A stretch of 64,000 bases of DNA from Bacteroidetes bacterium HGW-Bacteroidetes-5 (GCA_002842515.1 PHDC01000001.1:434001-498000); one strand, 5' to 3'. Numbered from the stretch's first letter, positions 27,312 to 37,309 are shown. A program made the numbers and translations. The notes: generated by a model from the letters alone, not told the origin.

Positions 27312-29417
27312 ATGCCATCAATACTGGACAGCGATATAAAATACCTCCCCGGAGTTGGACCCAAAAGGGCAGAGCTTTTAACCAGCGAGCTCAATATCAA
27401 AACCTTCCGGGATTTGTTACTTTTCTTTCCATTCAGGTACATAGACAGGACAAAAATCTATTCTGTCTCCGAGGTGGAGCCTGGTATGAGCTACATTCAG
27501 CTTAGGGGAAAGATTACTAAAATAACTCAACTGGGAGATAAAGGGAGATCCAGAAGATTAACGGCAACTTTTACTGACGCCACCGGCTCCTTAGAGCTGA
27601 TATTTTTTCAGGGGGTTAAATGGATTAAAGAGTGGCTTAAGCCACATAATGAGTATATTATATTCGGAAAACCAACAGTTTTTAATCAGGTTCTGAATAT
27701 GGTTCATCCGGAGATAGAGGCTGCGACTGAAGAGAATCCCATCTATGTGGGGAATATGATTGGAGTCTACCCCTCTACCGAGAGACTGCGCAACTCCGGG
27801 TTTGGCAATAAGCAGATTGGCAGGGTAATAGCAACTTTACTCAAACAGTGTGAAGGCTCTCTAAACGAGACTATGCCACTATATTTGGTTCAACAAAAGA
27901 AAATGTTTTCGTTTCACGAAGCAGTAAACAATATCCACTTTCCAAAAGATTTGAGAGCTCTCTCATCTGCTCTCTACAGGCTTAAGTTTGAAGAGCTTTT
28001 CTATCTGCAACTTTCCCTTCTCAAACAGAAAAGCTATCGGGAGCGTGTGAATAACGGAATATTTATGCCCAAAGTGGGAGATAGCTTTAACGATTGTTAT
28101 AAAAAGCTTCCATTTGAACTCACCAATGCACAAAAGAGGGTTGTAAAGGAGATTCGCTCAGACATTGTAAGCGGCAGGCAGATGAATCGGCTGCTACAGG
28201 GAGATGTGGGAAGCGGAAAGACAATGGTGGCAATACTTACAGCTTTGCTGGCAAAGGATAATGGTTATCAGTCCTGCGTTATGGCTCCAACCGAGGTTCT
28301 TGCAGGGCAGCACTTTCGCGGTGCTCAAAAACTTCTTGGCAACATTGGGGTAAAGGTAGCTCTGCTCACCGGCAGCACAAAGAAAAAAGAGAGAAAAGTG
28401 ATATCAGAAGGGCTGTTAAACGGGGAGATAGATATATTATTCGGGACCCACGCACTTATTGAAGAGAGTGTTCAGTTTCTCAACCTGGGGTTTGCCGTAA
28501 TCGATGAACAGCATCGCTTCGGGGTAGATCAGCGGGCAAAATTGTGGAGCAAGGGAGAGAAGATGCCCCATATATTGGTAATGACTGCCACCCCTATTCC
28601 AAGAACTCTGGCAATGACCCTATACGGAGATCTGGATGTATCCGTGATAGATGAACTTCCTCCAGGGAGGAAGCCCGTAAAGACAATCCACTCAAATGAT
28701 ACACAGAGAGAACGAATCTACTCCTTTATGAGAGAGAAGATAAAGAGCGGTCGTCAGATTTTTATTGTATATCCACTTATAAAGGAGAGCGAAACAATGG
28801 ATTACAAGAATCTTCAACAAGGGTATATGCACATTATTGAAGAGTTTAAAGCTCCCGAATATGTTACTGCCGTGGTACACGGACAGCAGAAAAATGAAGA
28901 CAAAGCTCACGATATGAATCTCTTCGTAACAGGCAATGCGAACATTCTGGTATCTACATCCGTTATTGAGGTTGGTGTGGATGTCCCAAATGCCTCAGTT
29001 ATGATGATTGAGAGCGCAGAGAGGTTTGGACTTTCGCAACTCCATCAACTTAGAGGTAGAGTTGGAAGAGGTTCGGATGAATCTTGGTGTATCCTTATGA
29101 CAGGACACAAACTCTCAAAAGAGTCAAGACACAGAATTGAACTTATGTGCTCTACAAATGACGGTTTTGAGCTTGCTGAGGCAGATTTAAGAATGCGTGG
29201 CCCCGGAGATATGGAGGGGACAATGCAGAGTGGACTTCCTGTAGATCTCAGGCTATCCAACCTTGCAAAAGACTCACAAATACTCGAAGAGGCGAGAAGG
29301 GTTGCTGCAGATATATTGCAGGAAGATCCTCAACTTGAAAATCAAAAGAATGTACAACTCAAGATCTCTCTCTCACTTTTAAAAAGAGAGCAGAGAGACT
29401 ATTCACAGATAAGTTAA
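27312..29417 (+). CDS. recG: ATP-dependent DNA helicase RecG
   Basis: 701 aa, normal length. Branch-migrates Holliday junctions and rescues stalled forks. N-terminal wedge region begins DIKYLPGVGPKRAELL; an OB-fold follows. Walker A GDVGSGKTMVA is near residue 297, DEQHRFGVDQR near 397, then TATPIPRTLAMTLYGDLDVS and the QLRGRVGRG motif VI. The DIKYLPGVGPKRA block begins 7 residues after the Met, as in other Bacteroidales, so the start at 27312 is secure. nfo follows 42 bp later. Confidence 0.97.
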   Translation: MPSILDSDIKYLPGVGPKRAELLTSELNIKTFRDLLLFFPFRYIDRTKIYSVSEVEPGMSYIQLRGKITKITQLGDKGRSRRLTATFTDATGSLELIFFQGVKWIKEWLKPHNEYIIFGKPTVFNQVLNMVHPEIEAATEENPIYVGNMIGVYPSTERLRNSGFGNKQIGRVIATLLKQCEGSLNETMPLYLVQQKKMFSFHEAVNNIHFPKDLRALSSALYRLKFEELFYLQLSLLKQKSYRERVNNGIFMPKVGDSFNDCYKKLPFELTNAQKRVVKEIRSDIVSGRQMNRLLQGDVGSGKTMVAILTALLAKDNGYQSCVMAPTEVLAGQHFRGAQKLLGNIGVKVALLTGSTKKKERKVISEGLLNGEIDILFGTHALIEESVQFLNLGFAVIDEQHRFGVDQRAKLWSKGEKMPHILVMTATPIPRTLAMTLYGDLDVSVIDELPPGRKPVKTIHSNDTQRERIYSFMREKIKSGRQIFIVYPLIKESETMDYKNLQQGYMHIIEEFKAPEYVTAVVHGQQKNEDKAHDMNLFVTGNANILVSTSVIEVGVDVPNASVMMIESAERFGLSQLHQLRGRVGRGSDESWCILMTGHKLSKESRHRIELMCSTNDGFELAEADLRMRGPGDMEGTMQSGLPVDLRLSNLAKDSQILEEARRVAADILQEDPQLENQKNVQLKISLSLLKREQRDYSQIS

Positions 29418-29459
29418 ATCAAAAACAACACCATAAAAAAAACAATTAAAATATTAGAT

Positions 29460-30302
29460 ATGAAATATATAGGAGCACACGTAAGCGCATCAGGAGGTGT
29501 AGAAAATGCACCACTCAATGCACACAACATAGGAGCAAACGCATTTGCCCTTTTTACAAAGAACCAAAGGCAGTGGGTTGCTGCTCCTCTAACAAAAGCC
29601 GGCATTGCAAAATTTCGTGAGAACTGCGAAAAATTTGGCTTCTCCCCTATGCAGATTCTTCCCCACGACAGCTATCTTATTAACCTGGGGCACCCGCAAG
29701 AAGATGGACTTAACAAATCCAGAGAGGCTTTTCTGGATGAGATGCAAAGGTGCGAACAACTTGGCTTGAATCGTCTAAATTTTCACCCCGGGAGCCATCT
29801 TAATATGATAGATATCGACAGCTGCCTGAGAAGAATTTCCGACTCAATAAATATTGCACTTGAAAAGACTACCGGAGTTACTGCAGTTATAGAGAACACT
29901 GCCGGCCAGGGTAGTAACCTGGGGCACACATTTGAGCAGATTGCCCAAATTATTAACTATGTAGAGGATAAGAGCAGGGTTGGAGTGTGTGTAGATACCT
30001 GTCACTCGTTTGCAGCAGGTTACGACCTATCTAACGATGAGGGTTTCAAAAAAGCATTTGACCATTTTGAAAATGTTGTCGGGTTTAAATATCTGAGGGG
30101 GATGCACCTGAATGATGCAAAAAAGGGATTAAACTCTAGAGTGGACCGCCACGATTCAATCGGAGCCGGTCTTTTAGGTGAGCAAACATTTAAAATCCTT
30201 ATGAAAGACAGCCGCTTCGACAATATGCCCCTTATTCTGGAAACGCCTAATGAAGAGATTTGGAGAGATGAGATTCTTCAACTCAGAGAGTGGGAGAAGT
30301 AG
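29460..30302 (+). CDS. nfo: Endonuclease IV (AP endonuclease)
   Basis: 280 aa. Incises DNA 5' of abasic sites in base-excision repair. Zinc-ligand motifs: [37 protein letters not shown], and [20 protein letters not shown]. Preceded by recG with a 42-bp gap and followed by a strong hairpin, so probably the end of a recG-nfo transcript. Confidence 0.96.
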   Translation: MKYIGAHVSASGGVENAPLNAHNIGANAFALFTKNQRQWVAAPLTKAGIAKFRENCEKFGFSPMQILPHDSYLINLGHPQEDGLNKSREAFLDEMQRCEQLGLNRLNFHPGSHLNMIDIDSCLRRISDSINIALEKTTGVTAVIENTAGQGSNLGHTFEQIAQIINYVEDKSRVGVCVDTCHSFAAGYDLSNDEGFKKAFDHFENVVGFKYLRGMHLNDAKKGLNSRVDRHDSIGAGLLGEQTFKILMKDSRFDNMPLILETPNEEIWRDEILQLREWEK

Positions 30303-30322
30303 TTTTTATAAATTATTATACA

Positions 30323-30353
30323 AAACGGCAGCCAATTGCTGGGGCTGCCGTTT
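30323..30353 (+). terminator. Hairpin downstream of nfo
   Basis: Perfect 11-bp stem AAACGGCAGCC / GGCTGCCGTTT with a 9-nt loop, 20 bp after the nfo stop. The U tract is weak (TTTCTCCTT). Confidence 0.7.
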
Positions 30354-30481
30354 CTCCTTAACCTAACTAAAACTTAAACTGGAACCTAACATCTCATACG
30401 CTTAATGATTTTAAATTAACCGGACCCTAATTCTTTATTTTTTGTTGTGTTACTAATTTTCAAAAATAGTGCTTGATTAAA

Positions 30482-31048
30482 TTACCTTGTTCTGCTCTCT
30501 CTGCTTTTTTTGCTCCTGTTGTTTTCGTTCTCTTTTCTACTCTTATTTTCTCTATTATCTCTACTCCTCTCATCTCTGTCTCTGTTGTACTCTTTCCTCT
30601 TTTGCTCTTCCCTTCTCCAATTTTGATGTTGAGGATGATTTCTGTTACTATAGTATCTTGAATCACGACTATCTCTAATAGCTATCTCTCGTTTGTGATT
30701 TTTGTTCGAAGAGTATTTAGATTTATAGTAGTCGTGCCTGTAGTATGGTTTTGACTCGTTTATTACAAACTTAAGCGCATTATATAGATCGAAACCCCTA
30801 TATCGCATAGGTAAATATCGCCTTGTAACCCATCTGCCGTTTTCTATAAAAATATATTGACGATTTGGGACATAGTAGTATGCCTCAATCTCCGGTAAAT
30901 AGTAGTACTCAACATAATCGTGTCCGGAGGGACCCCAAAGCGGTTGACTACCTATATTTATCCTTAAACTGATTTGTGCAGAGGCTGACTCTACCCGACT
31001 GGTTAATCCTACGGTTAATAGAACTAGAAGCAAAAATATTTTTTTCAT
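30482..31048 (-). CDS. Exported protein with a charged, disordered tail
   Basis: 188 aa. Signal peptide MKKIFLLLVLLTVGLTS. The mature N-terminal 70 residues are Tyr-rich and beta-prone (GHDYVEYYYLPEIEAYYYVP). From about residue 110 to the end the protein is almost entirely Arg, Lys, Asn, Glu, Asp and Ser, without hydrophobics, so likely disordered; it could bind nucleic acid, LPS or a cell-wall polymer (speculative). The coding DNA of the tail is a purine tract on the coding strand. A TAACTTTG -7 element lies upstream. No family recognised. Confidence 0.6.
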   Translation of the reverse strand: MKKIFLLLVLLTVGLTSRVESASAQISLRINIGSQPLWGPSGHDYVEYYYLPEIEAYYYVPNRQYIFIENGRWVTRRYLPMRYRGFDLYNALKFVINESKPYYRHDYYKSKYSSNKNHKREIAIRDSRDSRYYSNRNHPQHQNWRREEQKRKEYNRDRDERSRDNRENKSRKENENNRSKKSRESRTR

Positions 31049-31069
31049 TTATCTTATTTTTTATGATAT

Positions 31070-31106
31070 CAAAGTTAGCTCTCTATACTTATTCAATATT
31101 TACAAA
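31070..31106 (-). promoter_or_regulatory. Promoter of the charged exported protein
   Basis: The minus strand has TAACTTTG (31070-31077) with TTTG (31103-31106) 25 bp upstream, a slightly long version of the Bacteroidetes promoter; the ATG lies 21 bp downstream. Confidence 0.4.
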
Positions 31107-31196
31107 ATTCGTGCAAGAGTTTATATAATTCACACTTTATTGTGTTATTCAACTTTAACCAAAAAAGTGTGTTATTAATAATAAAAGAGATCCCGT

Positions 31197-32099
31197 ATGA
31201 AAAAAAGATATTTTCTAATAATCGGCACACTATTTTTAGTAATTATGACATTGCACTCACAAAATAAGAGAGAGCTCACCCCGGCAGAGAGGAGAGTGAT
31301 TATTGATAAAGGGACAGAGGCTCCCTTTACCGGAAAATATAACAACAATAAAGAGGCAGGCACTTACCACTGCAAACAGTGTAATGCCCCGCTATACAAA
31401 TCAAGTGATAAGTTTGATTCGGGCTGCGGTTGGCCAAGTTTTGACGATGAGATCAAAGGGGCTGTTACCAGAAAAAGAGATACCGACGGGCAGAGAGTGG
31501 AGATAATCTGCTCCAATTGTGAAGGTCATCTCGGTCACGTCTTTCTGGGAGAGCAGTTTACTAAAAAGAATACCCGCCACTGTGTTAACTCTATATCACT
31601 GGAGTTTATACCACTCAAGAGAGAGCGTGCTATATTTGCAGGCGGATGTTTCTGGGGTGTAGAGCATCTTATAGAGCAACAGTGGGGTGTGATCTCTGCA
31701 GTTAGCGGTTATACGGGAGGAAAACTCAAAAACCCGACTTATGAACAGGTATGCTCAGGATTATCCGGACACGCAGAGGCAGTAGAGGTTGTATTTGATG
31801 CAAATCAGATAAGCTACCAAAAACTTGCACAATTTTTTATGGAGATACACGATCCGACACAAGTTGACAGACAGGGGCCGGATATTGGCACTCAATACAG
31901 ATCGGAGATTTTTTACATAGACGATGAACAAAGAAAAGTAGCACTTGACATAATAAAAAGATTAACTCAAAAAGGGTTCGATGTTGCCACACGGGTTACT
32001 AAGGCTCAAGAGTTTTATAAAGCTGAGAGTTATCACCAGGACTACTATGTAAAGAAGGGCTCTCAGCCCTACTGCCACTCCTATGTAAAAAGATTTTAA
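31197..32099 (+). CDS. msrBA: Exported bifunctional methionine sulfoxide reductase MsrB-MsrA
   Basis: 300 aa. A signal peptide (MKKRYFLIIGTLFLVIMTL) is followed by MsrB (about 25-145) and MsrA (about 146-300), reducing R- and S-methionine sulfoxide in exported proteins. MsrB zinc cysteines are in CKQCNAPLY and CSNCEGHLGH; its catalytic Cys is C129 (RHCVNS). The MsrA catalytic Cys is C151 in GGCFWGVEH. The order B-A is opposite to that in PilB-type fusions. The reductant is not encoded next to it; the thioredoxin-fold envelope proteins at 15487 and 48337 are candidates (inference). Confidence 0.93.
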   Translation: MKKRYFLIIGTLFLVIMTLHSQNKRELTPAERRVIIDKGTEAPFTGKYNNNKEAGTYHCKQCNAPLYKSSDKFDSGCGWPSFDDEIKGAVTRKRDTDGQRVEIICSNCEGHLGHVFLGEQFTKKNTRHCVNSISLEFIPLKRERAIFAGGCFWGVEHLIEQQWGVISAVSGYTGGKLKNPTYEQVCSGLSGHAEAVEVVFDANQISYQKLAQFFMEIHDPTQVDRQGPDIGTQYRSEIFYIDDEQRKVALDIIKRLTQKGFDVATRVTKAQEFYKAESYHQDYYVKKGSQPYCHSYVKRF

Positions 32100-32120
32100 G
32101 CTCATTCATTTTTAAATTTC

Positions 32121-32128
32121 TATTTTTG
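32121..32128 (+). promoter_or_regulatory. -7 element (TATTTTTG) before the MATE gene
   Basis: Exact TAnnTTTG match 18 bp before the ATG at 32147; no clear -33 TTTG. Confidence 0.35.
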
Positions 32129-32146
32129 CAGGCAAAATAGTTTTTG

Positions 32147-33514
32147 ATGAATGATCTAACACAGGGGAGAGAGGGGAGACAGATTATGTTGTTTGCAATT
32201 CCGATGCTAATCGGAAACGTGTTTCAACAACTATATAACATTGTAGACAGTATTGTTGTAGGGAAATATATCGGCTCTGTCGCACTTGCAGCAGTAGGTG
32301 CCAGTTTTCCGATATTATTCACACTCTCCGCTCTGGTTGGTGGAATCACCATAGGAGGTTCGGTTCTTATCTCTCAATATTTTGGGGCAAAAAACTTTCA
32401 AAAAATCAAGATAACCTCAGATACTCTGCAGATTTTCTTGTTGGTAAGCTCTGCTGCGCTCTCTCTTCTTTTCTTCGCAATAAGCCGCCCTCTTTTTCAA
32501 TTTCTCTCTATACCCCCGGAAGTGTTACCGGATGCAGTAAGATATTTTGACATAGTAATACTCACCACGACCATCCCTATGTTCTCACTTTTTGGTATGT
32601 CTGCCATATTAAGAGGTGTAGGGAACTCAAAAACACCGGTTACATTCGTAGTTATATCAATAGTAATTAACATAATATTAGACCTGCTCTTTGTCTTGGT
32701 ATTTGATTGGGGAATAGATGGGGTTGCCTGGGCAACGGCAATTGCTACAATTGCAGCCTGGTTGGCACTTTGGTACCACCTCAACAGTAAAGAGAACACA
32801 GTAATAAGATTCAATCTCAATTATAAAAAGTGGCAGTTTGACTGGACAAACTTTCGCCTCTCCTTGAAGATAGGACTCCCTTCCGGTGTTCAACAAACCC
32901 TTGTAGGTCTGGGTTCAATGGCTCTGCTTAGCATTGTATCTCCCTTTGGAGTGGCAGCTCTTGCAGCTTACACTGCGGCAGGAAGGGTAGATATGTTTGT
33001 CTCGATGCCGGCAATGAACCTGGCTGCAGCTCTATCCTCCTTCGTAGGCCAAAACCTTGGAGCCGAGAGATATGACAGAATAAAAAAAGGTCTCTACTCA
33101 ACACTTTTATACTCTACGGTTATATGTGTTGTTTTAAGTCTTGTTGTGGTTTTCTTTGGCGGGGAGATTATGAGGCTCTTTACAGATATCAATTCACCGG
33201 ATTATAACGAGATTATTACTATAGGTAAAGAGTATCTTGTAATAGTTACATCTTTCTATATTGTCTTCTCAACAATGTTTGTATACAACGGAGTAACACG
33301 AGGTGCAGGGGCTACAATAGTTCCTATGCTTATAACCACACTCTCTCTGTGGGTAATACGAGTACCATTAGCATATCTGTTATCCCACTACTTCGGAACG
33401 TCAGGCATTTGGTGGTCAATTCCAATAGCCTGGACAGCAGGTTGCATAGGTGCAATTTTGTATTACAACTCCGGATTGTGGAAAAAACACAGGGTAAAAA
33501 CAGCTCTTAATTAA
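32147..33514 (+). CDS. MATE-family efflux transporter
   Basis: 455 aa. Twelve predicted membrane helices in two halves. The N-terminal MATE block reads IPMLIGNVFQQLYNIVDSIVVG, followed by GSVALAAVGAS and a repeat-half motif in the second bundle (PAMNLAAALSSFVGQNLGA). The family exports drugs or metabolic cations using Na+ or H+; the substrate is unknown. I use the ATG at 32147 instead of a TTG one codon earlier. Ends 1 bp from the convergent glnS stop, so no terminator separates them. Confidence 0.9.
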   Translation: MNDLTQGREGRQIMLFAIPMLIGNVFQQLYNIVDSIVVGKYIGSVALAAVGASFPILFTLSALVGGITIGGSVLISQYFGAKNFQKIKITSDTLQIFLLVSSAALSLLFFAISRPLFQFLSIPPEVLPDAVRYFDIVILTTTIPMFSLFGMSAILRGVGNSKTPVTFVVISIVINIILDLLFVLVFDWGIDGVAWATAIATIAAWLALWYHLNSKENTVIRFNLNYKKWQFDWTNFRLSLKIGLPSGVQQTLVGLGSMALLSIVSPFGVAALAAYTAAGRVDMFVSMPAMNLAAALSSFVGQNLGAERYDRIKKGLYSTLLYSTVICVVLSLVVVFFGGEIMRLFTDINSPDYNEIITIGKEYLVIVTSFYIVFSTMFVYNGVTRGAGATIVPMLITTLSLWVIRVPLAYLLSHYFGTSGIWWSIPIAWTAGCIGAILYYNSGLWKKHRVKTALN

Positions 33515-33515
33515 C

Positions 33516-35180
33516 TTACCAGGTAGATTTTAGCCCTACAGTTCTGTTATAAACAGCTTTTGAATCCAATGAGTCTGTATCCTTAATAAAATAGCCTAAC
33601 CTTTCAAACTGGACTGCAATACCCGAATTGTCGGATGAGAGTGCCCTCTCTGCATACCCTTTTACCACCTTCAAAGAATCCGGATTAAGGTAATCTATAT
33701 ACTCCTTACCCTCCTCAAGGTTGTCCATCTCCGGATTAGTAAAGAGTCTGTCAAACAGATTTACATCTATCTCTGTAGCGTGAGATGCACTCACCCAGTG
33801 AATGGTTCCCTTAACCGAACGCCACTCACCTGTTCCTGGTCTGCTGGATGGATCGTAGGTGCAACGGATCTCTGTAATCTCACCCTGGCTGTTCTTAATT
33901 ACCTCTTCGCATTTGATAATATAGGAGTATTTAAGGCGCACCTCTCCTCCGGGACGGAGTCGGAAATATTTCTTTGGCGGATCCTCCATAAAGTCGTCTC
34001 TCTCTATATAGAGCTCATTCGAAAATGGAACAGACCTGTTCCCTGCATCTGTATTCTCCGGATTGAGTGCCGGAGTGAACAACTCCGACTCCTCCTGAGG
34101 ATAGTTTGTTATTACAAGTTTCACAGGGTCCAGAACTACCATATATCTGTTGGAGCGTCTGTTGAGATCCTCTCTAACACACCACTCCAAAAGCGATAGG
34201 TCAATTATGTTATCTCTCTTTGCCACACCCACCTTATCTGCAAACATCCGTATACTCTCCGGAGTGTAACCGCGTCTTCTCAGCCCGCAGATTGTAGGCA
34301 TCCTGGGGTCATCCCACCCTGTTACATAACCATTCTTTACAAGCTCCAGAAGCTTGCGTTTACTCATTACTGTATATGTAAGATTCAGTCTTGCAAACTC
34401 GAACTGTTTTGAGGGGAAGATCTCAAGTTTCTCAATAAACCAATCGTAAAGAGTTCTGTGAACATCAAACTCCAGAGTACATATTGAGTGGGTAATTCCC
34501 TCGAGTGAATCGCTCTGACCGTGAGCATAGTCATACATCGGATATATACACCATCTATCTGCGGTTCTGTGGTGATGTGCGTGAATTATTCTGTATAGAA
34601 TTGGGTCCCTCATTAACATATTTGGGTGCGACATATCTATCTTTGCTCTTAAAACCATCTCCCCATCTGGGTATTTACCCATTCTCATCTCACTGAAAAG
34701 ATCCAGATTCTCCTGTGGGGAGCGATCCCGGTAAGGACTGTTTATACCAGCTTTGTTTACGGTGCCTCTGTTGAGACGAATCTCCTCCTGAGTCTGGTTA
34801 TCTACATATGCAAGCCCCTTGCGAATAAGTTCCTGAGCCCACACATACAACTGTTCAAAGTAGTCCGAAGCGTAAAGTTCTTTAGCCCAATTAAATCCAA
34901 GCCACTTAACATCCTCTTTGATTGAGTCTACATACTCAACATCCTCTTTGGTTGGATTTGTATCATCAAACCTCAGGTTTGTATTTCCGCCGTATTTTTT
35001 GGCAAGTCCAAAGTTTAGGCAGATACTCTTTGCGTGCCCTATATGAAGATAACCGTTAGGTTCCGGCGGGAATCTTGTAAGTATAGATTTATGCTTGCCA
35101 GATGCAAGATCGGCCTCTACTATCTCTTCAAGAAAATTGAGACTCCTCTCGGGAGCACTCTCTTTTAGTGTCTCTTCCAT
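33516..35180 (-). CDS. glnS: Glutaminyl-tRNA synthetase
   Basis: 554 aa, normal for GlnRS. Class I synthetase charging tRNA-Gln directly. HIGH-type motif in PPEPNGYLHIGHAKSI, VMSKRKL as the KMSKS equivalent, followed by the anticodon-binding beta-barrels. Divergent from yicC; a -7 element TATATTTG lies at 35201-35208. Confidence 0.97.
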   Translation of the reverse strand: MEETLKESAPERSLNFLEEIVEADLASGKHKSILTRFPPEPNGYLHIGHAKSICLNFGLAKKYGGNTNLRFDDTNPTKEDVEYVDSIKEDVKWLGFNWAKELYASDYFEQLYVWAQELIRKGLAYVDNQTQEEIRLNRGTVNKAGINSPYRDRSPQENLDLFSEMRMGKYPDGEMVLRAKIDMSHPNMLMRDPILYRIIHAHHHRTADRWCIYPMYDYAHGQSDSLEGITHSICTLEFDVHRTLYDWFIEKLEIFPSKQFEFARLNLTYTVMSKRKLLELVKNGYVTGWDDPRMPTICGLRRRGYTPESIRMFADKVGVAKRDNIIDLSLLEWCVREDLNRRSNRYMVVLDPVKLVITNYPQEESELFTPALNPENTDAGNRSVPFSNELYIERDDFMEDPPKKYFRLRPGGEVRLKYSYIIKCEEVIKNSQGEITEIRCTYDPSSRPGTGEWRSVKGTIHWVSASHATEIDVNLFDRLFTNPEMDNLEEGKEYIDYLNPDSLKVVKGYAERALSSDNSGIAVQFERLGYFIKDTDSLDSKAVYNRTVGLKSTW

Positions 35181-35200
35181 TCTTCTTTTTATTTAACCGG

Positions 35201-35238
35201 CAAATATAATATTTCTTGAGTTCATTTTTATAACTTTG
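35201..35238. promoter_or_regulatory. Divergent -7 elements of glnS and yicC
   Basis: The minus strand has TATATTTG at 35201-35208 (for glnS, 21 bp from its ATG). The plus strand has TAACTTTG at 35231-35238 (for yicC, 40 bp from its ATG). Both match TAnnTTTG. Confidence 0.5.
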
Positions 35239-35277
35239 CCCAATATTGCCAATAATTAAAAACCAGCAACTCACACA

Positions 35278-36162
35278 ATGGTGCAATCAATGACCGGTTA
35301 TGGAAAAGCAGAGTGTATCTGCGGACAGGATAAAATTATAATTGAGATAAGGTCCGTGAATGGAAAGGGGGCAGACATATCTCTCAAGAGTCAGATAATC
35401 CCAAGGGAGAAAGAGATTGAGATTAGACAGATGATAACAAAGGAGCTCTCCAGAGGCAATATAGACCTGTTCGCCACTGTTGAGAGTTCACCCGGGAACA
35501 GCTCAAGATCTATTAACTCAGATCTCTTTAACTCATACTATGACCAGATTGAGACTCTCTTTGACGCGCGCGGTCATAAGGTAGATCCCTCACAAATAGC
35601 ATCTGCAATACTCAAATTGCCGGAAATTATCGACAGTAATAAGAGAGAGGTGGATGAGACTCTTCAGGCAGAGAGCTGGGAGAGAATAAAAGAGACTGTT
35701 AATGAAGCTGTGAAGCAGCTGAAAATGTTTCGTACAGAGGAGGGAAGAAAACTTGAAGAGGAGATTCGTTCGAGAGTAGATTATATTCTGGAGCACCTCA
35801 AAGGGGCAGAGGTTTATGAATCTGAGAGAGTAGAAAGTGTTAAAGAGAGGCTTAAATCTAAGATTGAGGAGTTTATTCCTGCCGGTGACAATAACCGTTT
35901 TGAACAGGAGATTATCTATTATCTGGAGAAGTTGGATATTACAGAGGAGAAGGTTCGTCTTAGGCAGCACTGTAAATACTTTCTTGACACACTAAGTGGT
36001 GAGGAGTATCCCGGAAAAAAACTTGGGTTTATCGCACAGGAGATGGGTCGGGAGATAAATACCCTGGGGTCAAAAGCAAATCACTCCCAAATTCAGATGC
36101 TGGTGGTGCAGATGAAAGATGAACTTGAAAAAATAAAAGAGCAGACCTTGAACCTTGTTTAG
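35278..36162 (+). CDS. yicC: YicC-family endoribonuclease-like protein
   Basis: 294 aa. N-terminal MVQSMTGYGKAE and the IRSVNGKGADISLK block are the YicC_N signature. The C-terminal DUF1732 part contains RLRQHCKYFLDTL, the KKLGFIAQEMGREINTLG block and HSQIQMLVVQMKDELEKI. E. coli YicC affects RNA turnover; the same role here is inferred from family only. Cytosolic. Followed by a 196-bp AT-rich spacer. Confidence 0.93.
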   Translation: MVQSMTGYGKAECICGQDKIIIEIRSVNGKGADISLKSQIIPREKEIEIRQMITKELSRGNIDLFATVESSPGNSSRSINSDLFNSYYDQIETLFDARGHKVDPSQIASAILKLPEIIDSNKREVDETLQAESWERIKETVNEAVKQLKMFRTEEGRKLEEEIRSRVDYILEHLKGAEVYESERVESVKERLKSKIEEFIPAGDNNRFEQEIIYYLEKLDITEEKVRLRQHCKYFLDTLSGEEYPGKKLGFIAQEMGREINTLGSKANHSQIQMLVVQMKDELEKIKEQTLNLV

Positions 36163-36358
36163 CATAGTACCGTAAGCTATTAAATACATTGTTTTACAGA
36201 TATTTGTAATTTTGAAAAACACCTTTTTTTTCTGTTTTTTTTAATATCGATTTTTTACAAATTGAAATATTTTTTAAAAAAACTCAAAAAAATTGCAACT
36301 TTTTAAAGGGTGACCTCGTCTATTAGGCAGAAAAACCTTTTAAAATTACAATATCGTT

Positions 36359-37309
36359 ATGAAAACAAAATTCTTTTTCCTGCTTGTAGCCATTTTAACA
36401 ATTACTTTTAATGCCGAGGCAAAAAGTTCTGCCTCATCGGATCTGAGCAATCCAAAAATGGACGCTACCGCATTGGTTCAGCGTGCTTTGAAACAAATCT
36501 CCGTTAACTACCCTAAGAGTGACAATCAAATGAACGCTTTTTACAAAGAGCGTCTTACAAAGAACAGTGATTGTCTCTCCGTAAATGAAGCAATCCTTGA
36601 TATAAATAAGAGATCTTATATAACTCCAAAAACAGACCAGGTTGCCGTAAGGGATGCACGTGGAAATTGCGACACTAAACTTATGAATCCGCTTTTGATT
36701 AAACTACAGGGCGGACCTGTAACATCACTTCAATTAGATGTAATCAAGTACCCTTTTCTTGGAAGTGACATCTACAACATTGGCGACAATTATGACTTCG
36801 AGTTCTCAAAACCAACCGAAATCGCCGGTAAGAAATTCTATGTAGTAAATTTCAACCAGAAGTATGCAGATGGAGAGATGCTCTTTAGAGGCAAACTATA
36901 CATTGAATCACAATCTCTTGCAATTGCCAAGGTGGAGTATTCTATGAATGTGGAAAATAGAGGCTGGGCCTATACAAGATTTTTCAAGAGCAGACCGAAA
37001 CACTCAGATGTAAAGATGATCTCTGCAGACTATGTTGTTAACTACAGAGAGTATGATAACAAATGGTACTTCGACTACTCTACCTCAAATATTACCTTCA
37101 ATATCCTAAACAAAGTCGAAAGTACATACGATGTTTACAATGTCAATTCTCAGCTTGCTGTTACCAATCTTGTAGCAGAGGGTTTTACAATTGACAAGAA
37201 AGATCTTCTCAAATCTACAGATATCCTTGCAGATAAAATTGGAGACTACAAAATTGCCTCTGAGTGGGATGTCTACAACCTGATAATGCTGCTGGCAATT
37301 AACTACTAA
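36359..37309 (+). CDS. Exported protein resembling the C-terminal region of CarboxypepD_reg-like proteins
   Basis: 316 aa. Signal peptide MKTKFFFLLVAILTITFNAEA. The mature part has DNQMNAFYKERLTKNSD, YDFEFSKPTEIAGKKFYVVNF and RGKLYIESQSLAIAKVEYSMN, a pattern I know from Bacteroidetes surface proteins that carry an N-terminal carboxypeptidase-regulatory-like domain, which is missing here. Probably a soluble beta-rich envelope protein; function unknown. The 196-bp spacer before it is AT-rich with long A and T runs. A strong terminator follows. Confidence 0.6.
   Translation: MKTKFFFLLVAILTITFNAEAKSSASSDLSNPKMDATALVQRALKQISVNYPKSDNQMNAFYKERLTKNSDCLSVNEAILDINKRSYITPKTDQVAVRDARGNCDTKLMNPLLIKLQGGPVTSLQLDVIKYPFLGSDIYNIGDNYDFEFSKPTEIAGKKFYVVNFNQKYADGEMLFRGKLYIESQSLAIAKVEYSMNVENRGWAYTRFFKSRPKHSDVKMISADYVVNYREYDNKWYFDYSTSNITFNILNKVESTYDVYNVNSQLAVTNLVAEGFTIDKKDLLKSTDILADKIGDYKIASEWDVYNLIMLLAINY

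Noticed and set aside
30473-30678. Hydrophobic plus-strand frames that look like small membrane proteins
   Set aside because: The apparent hydrophobicity comes from the polypyrimidine tract, whose true product is the charged tail read from the minus strand.
31048-31197. tRNA-like or riboswitch-like hairpins in divergent spacers
   Set aside because: I looked in the longer spacers (15378-15486, 31049-31196, 36163-36358, 44351-44518, 58116-58378) and saw no cloverleaf or known riboswitch core.
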